Source: Elusimicrobia bacterium RIFCSPHIGHO2_02_FULL_57_9
GTDB lineage: Bacteria > Elusimicrobiota > Elusimicrobia > UBA1565 > UBA9628
DNA: 7,249 bases
Assembly: GCA_001800015.1 (NCBI GenBank)
Contig: MGUO01000122.1
Location: forward strand, 1-7,249
Reading direction: 5' to 3'
Part shown: positions 1-5,206 of the stretch, piece after piece
Layout of the letters: every line of letters starts with the position of its first letter
How positions within the stretch are numbered: position 1 is the first letter of the stretch
Notes under the pieces: model-generated
Databases searched by the model: none
What the model was told of the DNA's origin: nothing
The model's input: only the letters and a program-made list of their open reading frames with translations
Position numbers and translations under genes: made by a program

Positions 1-954
1 GCCCGCCTGGGTCAGGTAATAACTAAGCCGCAAATGAAGAGCCGGCTCGCCCTTAAGCGCGGAGCTGGCCTTAAGATAGGCGGCGGCCGACGCGAAATCC
101 CCGCGGCGCTCCGCGTGAAGAGCCAGCCAATGATTGGCCGCGGGATCACCGGCTGAAACGGCCTTGGCCATCTCGAAATGAGCGCGCATTTCGTCCCACT
201 GGCCTTTAAGAAAATACATCTGTCCGATATGGTTGATCAAAGGAACGTTTTGCGGTTCCAGCTTGAGAATCTCCAAATAGGCGTCTAAGGCGGCGTCGGT
301 GGAATGCTGAAGTTCGTAGGTCTGCGCCAAAGCATAACGGGCGGGAAGCGACTCCCCATCCGCCTCAAGCGCGATGACTTGCTTAAGGTGAAACTGCGCG
401 TCCCTAAGATTGTTGGCCTGCAAGTCGAGCTTGGCGATTTGAAAATGGGCCTCGGCAGCCAAGGCGGGATTTTGTTCCAAGAAATGTTCCAGAAGCTCCC
501 GGGCTTTTTGAGGGGAGCGCAGCGAAAGCAAGGTGCCCAAGGAAAATATCGATTCCGCGGAAAGCGGGTCGATCTTAAGAGCCGCTTCAAAAGAGGCCTG
601 CGCGGCTTCCATTTTCCCTCGGGCCCACTGCACGCGGCCCAGCAATATATGGGATTGAGCTTTATTGGGCGCCAGCTTTATCAGACGACCGGTCCAAAGC
701 CCGGCCTTATCCATCAGCCCCGCTTCTATGGACAATTCCGCGGCTTGGCCGCAGATGACGGCTGACTCCGGATCGGAAGAAAACGCCAGATCGTAAGCCT
801 GCAGGGCCTCGGTATAAGCGCCGCGGCGCTCAAGCAGCATGCCGCGCAAATAATGCATTTGCGCGGATTTGGCGGCCTCCCTGTCGCTTTGCCCGGCGTG
901 GGCGAAAGGGTGAGATATGGCAGCTAATGCTAAAAATAATAGCGTAATTTTCAT
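1..954 (-). CDS. Exported tetratricopeptide-repeat (TPR) protein, 3' end outside the window
   Basis: I translated this open frame from the minus strand; it starts at ATG 954-952 and stays open for 318 codons to the left edge, so the C-terminus is missing. Residues 1-20 form a Sec signal peptide (MKITLLFLALAAISHPFAHA, then GQ), so the product is likely periplasmic or otherwise exported. From about residue 31 it is built of consecutive 34-residue TPR helix pairs, roughly eight in the visible part. Clear examples are near residues 31-64 (LERRGAYTEALQAYDLAF, DPE), 99-132 (GKMEAAQASFEAALKIDP) and 202-235 (TDAALDAYLEILKLEPQN). TPR arrays are protein-protein interaction scaffolds, and no catalytic domain is visible. 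The upstream sequence is purine-rich but has no clear Shine-Dalgarno motif. It follows rimI in the same direction after a 189-base hairpin-rich gap, so it may be a separate transcript. The partner and process are unknown. Confidence 0.9.
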   Translation of the reverse strand, partial: MKITLLFLALAAISHPFAHAGQSDREAAKSAQMHYLRGMLLERRGAYTEALQAYDLAFSSDPESAVICGQAAELSIEAGLMDKAGLWTGRLIKLAPNKAQSHILLGRVQWARGKMEAAQASFEAALKIDPLSAESIFSLGTLLSLRSPQKARELLEHFLEQNPALAAEAHFQIAKLDLQANNLRDAQFHLKQVIALEADGESLPARYALAQTYELQHSTDAALDAYLEILKLEPQNVPLINHIGQMYFLKGQWDEMRAHFEMAKAVSAGDPAANHWLALHAERRGDFASAAAYLKASSALKGEPALHLRLSYYLTQAG

Positions 955-971
955 CTATTTTTCTTTTTAAA

Positions 972-995
972 GCTTTTCGGCGTCAGTCGAAAAGC
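972..995. repeat. Inverted repeat / hairpin A
   Basis: An 8-base arm (GCTTTTCG, 972-979) pairs perfectly with CGAAAAGC (988-995) across an 8-base loop. It lies 18 bases upstream of the TPR gene start, so it would sit in that gene's 5' leader. Read leftward it is followed by TTTAAAAAG, too short a T-run for a convincing intrinsic terminator. Confidence 0.6.
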
Positions 996-998
996 CGC

Positions 999-1019
999 CC
1001 GTCCCAAAAGTCGGGACGG
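999..1019. repeat. Inverted repeat / hairpin B
   Basis: A perfect 7-base GC-rich stem: CCGTCCC (999-1005) pairs with GGGACGG (1013-1019), loop AAAAGTC. There is no T-tract on either side, so it is not an obvious terminator. Its right arm shares bases 1017-1019 with the left arm of hairpin C, so the two stems cannot both be fully formed in one RNA. Confidence 0.7.
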
Positions 1020-1050
1020 CACTATCCCATAAATTATTGGAATAGTGCCG
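1017..1050. repeat. Long inverted repeat / hairpin C
   Basis: A 9-base stem (CGGCACTAT, 1017-1025, with ATAGTGCCG, 1042-1050) continues after one C/A mismatch with three more pairs (CCA 1027-1029 with TGG 1038-1040), enclosing an A/T-rich 8-base loop. This is the strongest structure in the gap between rimI and the TPR gene. It may be a dispersed palindromic element, an mRNA-processing or stabilising structure, or part of a leader switch; the sequence alone does not decide. Confidence 0.75.
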
Positions 1051-1083
1051 CTGCAAGCGACTCGAAATAACGGCCTAACGACC

Positions 1084-1102
1084 CCGGGCCCTGCGGGCCC
1101 GG
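1084..1102 (-). terminator. GC-only hairpin D after rimI, possible terminator without T-tract
   Basis: A perfect 8-base stem made only of G and C: CCGGGCCC (1084-1091) with GGGCCCGG (1095-1102), loop TGC. It begins 42 bases beyond the rimI stop codon in the direction of transcription, where an operon terminator or 3'-end-protecting hairpin would be expected. The downstream sequence (GGTCGTTAGG on the minus strand) lacks a T-run, so classical intrinsic termination is doubtful and the function is inferred from position only. Confidence 0.45.
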
Positions 1103-1143
1103 TTGCGCGCTTACTGTACCCGGGCACGGCAATGGACGCGCGC

Positions 1144-1581
1144 TCAAAGATCCATCAGAACAGCGTCGGAGCCATCATTATAGAACTTTGGCCGACGGCC
1201 CACAACGCGAAACCCCTCGGACTCATAAAGCTGCAAAGCAGAAGTATTTTTCGCGCTGGCTTCCAGCGTGACTTTGTCGCAACCCCGTGCCCGAGACTCC
1301 TCCAACAGATTTGTAAGCAACGTCCGCCCATGGCCTTGCCGCGCGGCCTGCGGCTTAACCGCGATGGTCGTTATCTGCGCCTCGGGCGGAATCACCCAGA
1401 TTCCAGCGTAACCCAAAACTTCCCCGTCCCGCTCCAAAACCACGAAATAAGCCCGCGGTCCGGCCAGCTCTTTTTCGAATTGGACTTTATTCCAATGCGG
1501 GGTGGTTGACCAGTCTTGTTCGATGGCCAGGATTTGCTCAAGATCGGTCGCCCGCGCCGGCCTCACGGACGGCTCAGACAT
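1144..1581 (-). CDS. rimI: RimI-type GNAT N-acetyltransferase
   Basis: A 145-residue single-domain GNAT protein, the usual length for RimI. RimI transfers acetyl from acetyl-CoA to the N-terminal amino group of ribosomal protein S18 (classical role); homologues can have wider substrates. Visible hallmarks are PHW at 28-30 in the substrate-side loop, GYAGIW at 57-62, the acetyl-CoA loop RQGHGRTLL at 81-89, Glu107 in LEAS and Tyr119 in LYESEGF. Glu107 and Tyr119 are spaced exactly like the catalytic Glu and Tyr of enterobacterial RimI. Two deviations: the first Q/R of the Q/R-x-x-G-x-G loop is Ala80, and the common LEVR is LEAS. The ATG at 1581 overlaps the tsaB stop by 8 bases (ATGTCTGA), with AGGA just upstream, so translation is probably coupled. 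Context next to tsaB and tsaE, the common bacterial arrangement, supports RimI over a generic acetyltransferase. Confidence 0.88.
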   Translation of the reverse strand: MSEPSVRPARATDLEQILAIEQDWSTTPHWNKVQFEKELAGPRAYFVVLERDGEVLGYAGIWVIPPEAQITTIAVKPQAARQGHGRTLLTNLLEESRARGCDKVTLEASAKNTSALQLYESEGFRVVGRRPKFYNDGSDAVLMDL

Positions 1582-2182
1582 TTCCTAATCGCCGCTTTTC
1601 ATAGCCGGCGGGTTTGAGATAAAGCGGTTCAAAGCGTGGTTTTCTGCTCCGTTTCAAATGGTCCGAGGCGGGAGCAAGCAAGTCCGCGGCGAAAATTTCC
1701 GGCTCATGAACGACGACGCCGGTTTTTTCCATTGCGGATTTCGCTTTTGGCCAAGAAGCGGCGTCCACCCAGCAGGGCGCGCTCGCCGAAAGCAGCCTGG
1801 CCCCCGCGCGCCGGAATAATTGATACTGACGCTCTTCCCGGTAGCCCGACAAAGCCACGCAAAAAAGGCGCTGCTGTATTTTATAGGCGGCTGCCTCCAA
1901 GCGGGTAATGGCCAAGGCCGGAATTTTCATCCGCCAAGCCGCCACCGCGGCGTAAGCCATCCCGATTCTAATTCCCGTGAAACGCCCAGGGCCGCTGGCC
2001 GCGGCGATGGCGTCCAAACCGTTCGGTTTGACGCGCGCGCGCTTACACAGAGCATCAACGCCTGCTAAAAGCGTCTCATCATGCGGCCGATCCGAGCGGC
2101 GGTTCAGTTCATAAATTCGTTCACCCGTTGTAAGCGCCAAGCTTAAGCCTCGGCCCGTGGTATCAACCGCAAGAATATTAAT
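1574..2182 (-). CDS. tsaB: tRNA t6A biosynthesis protein TsaB (likely ATT start)
   Basis: TsaB is the inactive ASKHA-fold partner that binds TsaD, and with TsaE forms the complex that moves threonylcarbamoyl from TC-AMP to A37 of ANN-decoding tRNAs. With the chosen start the protein has 202 residues, a little shorter than the E. coli protein. It shows the N-terminal strand ILAVDTTG (3-10), HDETLL (34-39) near the TsaD interface, the family signature SGPGRFTGIRIG (63-74) and the C-terminal PLYLKP. No ATG, GTG or TTG lies at the expected start: the nearest upstream ones in frame are about 2347 (ATG) and 2335 (GTG), deep inside tsaE, and would add a low-complexity Arg/Pro/Gly-rich stretch. The first downstream one (TTG at 2140) would delete ILAVDTTG. 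ATT at 2182-2180 gives MNILAVDTTG, a typical family start, behind GAGGGG. ATT at 2176 is the alternative, or a sequencing error. The gene begins 8 bases after tsaE. Confidence 0.88.
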   Translation of the reverse strand: MNILAVDTTGRGLSLALTTGERIYELNRRSDRPHDETLLAGVDALCKRARVKPNGLDAIAAASGPGRFTGIRIGMAYAAVAAWRMKIPALAITRLEAAAYKIQQRLFCVALSGYREERQYQLFRRAGARLLSASAPCWVDAASWPKAKSAMEKTGVVVHEPEIFAADLLAPASDHLKRSRKPRFEPLYLKPAGYEKRRLGNV

Positions 2183-2185
2183 AAT

Positions 2186-2191
2186 CCCCTC
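2186..2191 (-). promoter_or_regulatory. Shine-Dalgarno sequence supporting the ATT start of tsaB
   Basis: GAGGGG on the minus strand, its first G being the last base of the tsaE TAG stop. From its GAGG core to ATT at 2182 the spacing is 5 bases, and to the next in-frame ATT at 2176 it is 11 bases, which favours 2182. No other in-frame start codon lies at a suitable distance, so this site decides the start. Confidence 0.6.
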
Positions 2192-2649
2192 TAATCTTTT
2201 ATTCGCCGTAAAATATCCCGCGAGCGGGGGCCATGCCCCGATAGGACTATGCGCCGGGCCTGGCCTCCCTCGGCGTGCGAAAGGCGAAGCTCCAAACGGT
2301 CCGAGGGATAAAAACCGTCCCCTGCCTCCGGCCACTCGATAATGCAAATCCCCTCCGGATCGCTGAGCGCGTCCTCAAGGCCGATATCGCCCGTCTCATC
2401 GACCGACACCCGGTAAAGATCGATATGAAAAATGCGCCGCTTGCCGGCTTTATAAACGCGCATCAAATTGAAGGTGGGGCTGACCACCCGGCCCCTAAAT
2501 CCCGCTCCCCGGGCCAGTCCCTGGGTCAGGGTGGTCTTGCCGCTGCCCAAATTGCCGTAAAGGCAGATCACGTCCAGTCCGCGTAAAACCCCGCCCAACC
2601 GCCTCCCTAAGACCCTGGTCTGAACCGGGCTATAAGTTTCGATAATCAT
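2191..2649 (-). CDS. tsaE: tRNA t6A biosynthesis ATPase TsaE
   Basis: A 152-residue P-loop ATPase, full length for TsaE. TsaE binds the TsaB-TsaD heterodimer and its ATPase activity is needed for repeated cycles of tRNA threonylcarbamoylation in the cytoplasm. The Walker A motif is GNLGSGKTT (32-40). The family-specific SPTFNL follows at 57-62, HIDLYR at 75-80 and IIEWPE at 103-108 complete the set. The ATG at 2649 gives the standard N-terminus (MIIETYSPVQT) and no better start exists; upstream there is only a weak purine stretch and no clear Shine-Dalgarno. It is the first gene of the leftward tsaE-tsaB-rimI operon, read from a divergent promoter region shared with the rightward genes. Confidence 0.95.
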   Translation of the reverse strand: MIIETYSPVQTRVLGRRLGGVLRGLDVICLYGNLGSGKTTLTQGLARGAGFRGRVVSPTFNLMRVYKAGKRRIFHIDLYRVSVDETGDIGLEDALSDPEGICIIEWPEAGDGFYPSDRLELRLSHAEGGQARRIVLSGHGPRSRDILRRIKD

Positions 2650-2673
2650 AGACTCGGATTTTCAATAGGAGAT

Positions 2674-2682
2674 AATTTAGCA
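2674..2682 (-). promoter_or_regulatory. Candidate extended -10 element for the tsaE operon
   Basis: On the minus strand TGC plus TAAATT (4 of 6 matches to TATAAT) forms an extended -10. It would place the transcript start near 2667, about 18 bases before the tsaE ATG. There is no good -35 at 16-18 bases, so the call rests on the extended -10 and the position in the only intergenic gap upstream of the operon. Confidence 0.35.
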
Positions 2683-2692
2683 GTTTCCTCAC

Positions 2693-2721
2693 TTAAACAC
2701 ATTCCCATTTTCTGCTATAGT
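2693..2721 (+). promoter_or_regulatory. Candidate sigma-70-type promoter for the rightward exported-protein genes
   Basis: An extended -10, TGC (2713-2715) plus TATAGT (2716-2721, 5 of 6 matches to TATAAT), with a weak -35 TTAAAC (2693-2698) at 17 bases. It predicts a start near 2728 and a leader of about 30 bases to the ATG at 2759. Its TGCTA core is an inverted copy of that in the opposing tsaE promoter candidate. A perfect 10-base palindrome, ATGAGCTCAT (2728-2737), lies just downstream and could be an operator, though this is speculative. Confidence 0.5.
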
Positions 2722-2758
2722 CGATATATGAGCTCATCGGCGTGAGTATACCAACGGA

Positions 2759-3427
2759 ATGAAAATCATTTCCAGGCCTGCCCTTTGGGGGACCGTGCTT
2801 TTCATAATGTGCGCCGCTCCCCGTCCGGTCGCTCCTTTTTGGACTGATTCCCCCCTATTGTGGCAGGAGCGCTATTTCTTCGACGCCTTGCTGCAGGCCC
2901 GCGACCGCATGGCCCGCATTTCCAGCGACCCCGCCATGATTCCAGTACTCAAGGCCATCGCCAATCAAGCCGCCCAGCAGGTCGCCAATCTGCGGCAGAT
3001 CGAGTCCTATGTTAAAACCCAGCAGGAGAATTTAAGCTATGCCTTCGACCAAAAGGACCCAGGCGAAAGCCTGGAAACCATTGCGGCCAATTTCGAAACC
3101 CTCGGCAAGGGCAGCGACCAGATCCGCAACAATCTTTACTATCTGACGGCGCGCTGCCGCATGGCCTCCTCGCAGGCTCTGCCCGACCATGAAATGTACG
3201 AGGCCAGCCTTTTGATCATCGGCCAAATCCAGCAGCTGCAGCTTTCGCTGAATGCAGCCTATCTCAATATGGTCGAAGCGCGCAAAATCATCTACGACAA
3301 CAATTGGGCCGCGGACAAGCATTTCCGGCAGCGCGCGGACCTGCTTTTGCGCAGCATCGTGCGCATTCAAGATTCGGTGTTCTCGGTCTATAACGCGGCC
3401 TATGAGCTTTCCCTGCGCAGCCGTTAA
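2759..3427 (+). CDS. Exported all-helical protein of unknown family
   Basis: I do not recognise this 222-residue protein. Residues 1 to about 26 look like a Sec signal peptide: MKIISR, then a hydrophobic core (ALWGTVLFIMCAA) and a Pro/Ala-rich end. The Cys in FIMC is not a good lipobox, so a lipoprotein is unlikely. The mature part is predicted by eye to be almost entirely alpha-helical, with long amphipathic stretches rich in Gln, Leu and Ala (about 55-105, 115-145, 150-180 and 190-220), compatible with a helical bundle or coiled coil. There is no enzyme motif. The ATG at 2759 is preceded directly by CGGA, a poor ribosome site, but nothing upstream is better. The 3' end overlaps the next gene by 26 bases, so the two are probably co-translated. 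A structural or adaptor role in the cell envelope is only an inference. Confidence 0.8.
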   Translation: MKIISRPALWGTVLFIMCAAPRPVAPFWTDSPLLWQERYFFDALLQARDRMARISSDPAMIPVLKAIANQAAQQVANLRQIESYVKTQQENLSYAFDQKDPGESLETIAANFETLGKGSDQIRNNLYYLTARCRMASSQALPDHEMYEASLLIIGQIQQLQLSLNAAYLNMVEARKIIYDNNWAADKHFRQRADLLLRSIVRIQDSVFSVYNAAYELSLRSR

Positions 3428-4106
3428 GCTGCTGCCCTGGCTGGCAGCGGCCCTTTGCGCCGCGCAGGCCCCCGCGCCGGTTCAATTCAAGACCCGCGAC
3501 GGCTGGACTATCGCTGGAATTTACCAAACCCCGCGGCTGGGGAAACCCGTCGCCATCCTGATTCACGGCGTCGGTTCCAGCAAAAATGAATGGGAAAGAA
3601 TAGCACCGCAGCTTTGGTCCCTCGGGCTGGGAACCCTGGCCATCGATTTGCGCGGCCACGAGAAAAGCGCGTCCGGCCCTAGGGGTCCGGTCCATTTCCG
3701 CGAGTTCGACGCCGGCGGGGAGTGGCCCCGCGCGACGGGCGATATCGAGGCTGCCTTGGCGTTTTTGAAACGGCGAAAAATTCCGGCGTCGCGGATAGGG
3801 CTTATCGGCGCCTCCATCGGCGCCAACCTCGCTTCCCAGGCGGCGCAGTCTCAAAAAGAGCTGCCCTGGATCATCCTGCTGTCGCCGGGACAGGACTATC
3901 GCGGGGTGCCGGCGGCCCGGCTTGAGGGCCGCCGGGTGCTTCTAGCCGCCTCGCGTCCCGATTATTACGCCTTTCAAACTTGCGCCCGGCTGGCCTCTCA
4001 AAACGGATTTGCTTTCCTCGAGGCACGGCAAGGGCACGGGGCGCAAATGCTCGATGATCCTGATTTTCTTAGGAAGTTTTTAGATTGGATCGCGGAGGCA
4101 AGATGA
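3402..4106 (+). CDS. Exported alpha/beta-hydrolase (serine esterase/peptidase-like)
   Basis: A 234-residue protein with a signal peptide at about 1-23 or 1-25 (charge only at Lys9, core LLPWLAAALCAAQA). The fold markers of an alpha/beta-hydrolase follow in order: a substrate-loop start TRDGWTIAG (31-39), the oxyanion-loop HGVGSSKNEW (55-64), DLRGHEKSA (82-90), the nucleophile elbow GASIG with Ser138 (136-140), Asp187 in SRPDYY, and His212 in QGHG. A complete Ser-Asp-His triad is therefore in place. Substrate is unknown: esterase, acyl hydrolase or prolyl-oligopeptidase-like peptidase are all possible. The frame is open further upstream, but that stretch (from 3252) is the shadow of the preceding gene, and only ATG 3402 gives a sensible signal peptide. 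It overlaps the preceding gene by 26 bases and the following one by 4 bases (ATGA). Confidence 0.85.
   Translation: MSFPCAAVKLLPWLAAALCAAQAPAPVQFKTRDGWTIAGIYQTPRLGKPVAILIHGVGSSKNEWERIAPQLWSLGLGTLAIDLRGHEKSASGPRGPVHFREFDAGGEWPRATGDIEAALAFLKRRKIPASRIGLIGASIGANLASQAAQSQKELPWIILLSPGQDYRGVPAARLEGRRVLLAASRPDYYAFQTCARLASQNGFAFLEARQGHGAQMLDDPDFLRKFLDWIAEAR
4094..4098 (+). promoter_or_regulatory. Shine-Dalgarno sequence deciding the start of the helical-repeat protein gene
   Basis: GGAGG lies 4 bases before ATG 4103. It rules against the in-frame TTG at 4085, which would place the motif inside the coding region and weaken the signal peptide. It lies within the last codons of the hydrolase gene. Confidence 0.7.
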
Positions 4107-5146
4107 TTCTCCTGCTGACGGCGGCACTGCTGGCCCAGGCAACGCCCAGCGCGGCGCAAGACGTTGTTGACCTGCATAACGACTTCCTGGAAAGCATCGA
4201 CCTGGACAAAAAGAGCCGGGCTCTGGAGGATTTGGCGCGCACGCCTATCAAGACTTCCCGCGACGCTCATGCCGCCCACGATCTGTTCATGAGATTCGTG
4301 GATGCCAAAACACGCAACGCCGTGATGGATTCCCTTGATCTGATGGATCCGCGAAATCGCGACCCGGAGCCCGTGTTTCTGGGTTATTTATCCCAACCCG
4401 AGGCCGAGTCCGTTCTTTTCGGCATTAAGGGCTCCCTGCGCCTACGCAGCCCCCAAGCCTTGCTTCCAATCAAGAGGATCGCTGAAAAAAAGTTTGCCTA
4501 CCAAAGCCCGGGCGAAACGCCCTTGACATCGGAAAAAAACGCCTGGTGGGTGCAGTATGAAGCCTTATCCGCCCTGGCACAGTGGCAGGGCGACAAGGCC
4601 TTGCCTTTGCTGATCCGCAAAACCAATGAAGCCCCCGCAATCGCTCAAATCATGGCCCGTTATTTATGGAAAGAATCCCTGCCGCAGTTCGTGAAATGGT
4701 CCGGCCAGGAAAGGGCCAATGAGGGCCTGCGGACTCAGGTCCCCATGGCGGCTCTTAAAGAAACCCGGCTGGAGATGCTCAATATCCTGCGCGACCCAAA
4801 GGCCGACAAAGAGTTGCGCCATCAATGCGCCTTAAAGCTGGGAATATCCTCGAACGAAGAGCTGGTCGCCGAACTGCTTAAGGAATATGCCGCGCAGAGC
4901 GATCCCCGGTCCCGTCTGTATTTTGAGGCCGCTCTTTTTGCCTCCCGCAGCCGGCTGACCCTGCCCTTGCTAATGCGCCATGCCAAGGAAAGCCCCGATG
5001 CGCAAGTCCGCGCCGGGGTGCGCGTCCAGCTCAAGGAAATGCTGGAGCCAGCGCCTTACCGCGAGCTTCTGGAATGGGCCGCCCAAAACGAAACCGATCA
5101 GGAAAATAAAAATTTCGCGGCCGAAGAGCTTAAATCCTCGCCTTAA
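4103..5146 (+). CDS. Exported HEAT-like helical-repeat protein
   Basis: A 347-residue protein. Residues 1-19 form a signal peptide (MILLLTAALLAQATPSAAQ, then DVV), so it is probably periplasmic. The rest is helical, with repeated patterns of paired helices typical of HEAT or armadillo-like repeats, for example WWVQYEALSALAQWQGDKA then LPLLIRKT around 150-175, ELRHQCALKLGISSNEELVAELL near 230-255, and YFEAALFASRSRLTLPLLMR near 270-290. No catalytic motif is visible. Such repeats usually serve as binding surfaces. The start at ATG 4103 follows a good GGAGG, and the ATGA overlap with the hydrolase stop indicates translational coupling, so this protein may act with the hydrolase and the preceding helical protein. 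Assignment to HEAT is from the look of the repeats, not a profile match. Confidence 0.82.
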   Translation: MILLLTAALLAQATPSAAQDVVDLHNDFLESIDLDKKSRALEDLARTPIKTSRDAHAAHDLFMRFVDAKTRNAVMDSLDLMDPRNRDPEPVFLGYLSQPEAESVLFGIKGSLRLRSPQALLPIKRIAEKKFAYQSPGETPLTSEKNAWWVQYEALSALAQWQGDKALPLLIRKTNEAPAIAQIMARYLWKESLPQFVKWSGQERANEGLRTQVPMAALKETRLEMLNILRDPKADKELRHQCALKLGISSNEELVAELLKEYAAQSDPRSRLYFEAALFASRSRLTLPLLMRHAKESPDAQVRAGVRVQLKEMLEPAPYRELLEWAAQNETDQENKNFAAEELKSSP

Positions 5147-5161
5147 ATAGCACATAACCGC

Positions 5162-5190
5162 CTGACACCATATTTTCAATTTGCTACTCT
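5162..5190 (+). promoter_or_regulatory. Possible promoter upstream of the GAF/HD-GYP gene
   Basis: CTGACA (5162-5167, 5 of 6 matches to TTGACA) lies 17 bases before TACTCT (5185-5190), which is preceded by TGC as in an extended -10. The -10 itself is weak, and the predicted start (about 5197) would nearly abut the ATG at 5200 and exclude the Shine-Dalgarno from the mRNA. Read-through from the upstream genes is the alternative. Confidence 0.25.
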
Positions 5191-5206
5191 TAAAGGATAA
5201 TGGTGT
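5165..5206 (+). repeat. 7-base inverted repeat spanning the start codon of the HD-GYP gene
   Basis: ACACCAT (5165-5171) is an exact inverted copy of ATGGTGT (5200-5206), 28 bases apart. The right arm contains the ATG start and the alternative GTG. If transcription begins further upstream, pairing would hide the start; it may also be chance. Confidence 0.35.

Noticed and set aside
304..765. 153-codon open frame on the plus strand
   Set aside because: It lies opposite the TPR gene, whose frame shows clear TPR repeats and a signal peptide; the plus-strand product has no recognisable pattern.
955..1060. Cyclic-di-GMP (GEMM) riboswitch before the TPR gene
   Set aside because: I looked because of the HD-GYP gene and a GACGCCGAAAAGC stretch, but the conserved GEMM core and tetraloop/receptor pattern are not present.
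2183..2347. N-terminal extension of TsaB from the ATG at 2347
   Set aside because: The extra 55 residues are Arg/Gly/Pro-rich, do not resemble TsaB, and lie wholly over tsaE and its stop in another frame; the domain begins at ILAVDTTG.
2728..2745. Five-codon leader ORF (ATG to TGA) before the helical protein
   Set aside because: It begins about at the predicted transcript start, has no Shine-Dalgarno, and such short frames occur by chance.
2759..2840. Lipoprotein signal in the helical protein
   Set aside because: The only N-terminal Cys sits in FIMC, which does not fit the lipobox consensus L-A/S-G/A-C.
3252..3401. Upstream extension of the hydrolase frame
   Set aside because: It is Ser/Arg/Thr-rich shadow sequence of the preceding gene; ATG 3402 gives a proper signal peptide.
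3288..3854. 188-codon open frame on the minus strand
   Set aside because: It is antisense to the helical protein and hydrolase genes, and is Arg/Gly/Pro-rich without domain features.
4085..4102. TTG start for the HEAT-like protein
   Set aside because: GGAGG at 4094-4098 is correctly placed for ATG 4103, and the shorter form has the cleaner signal peptide.
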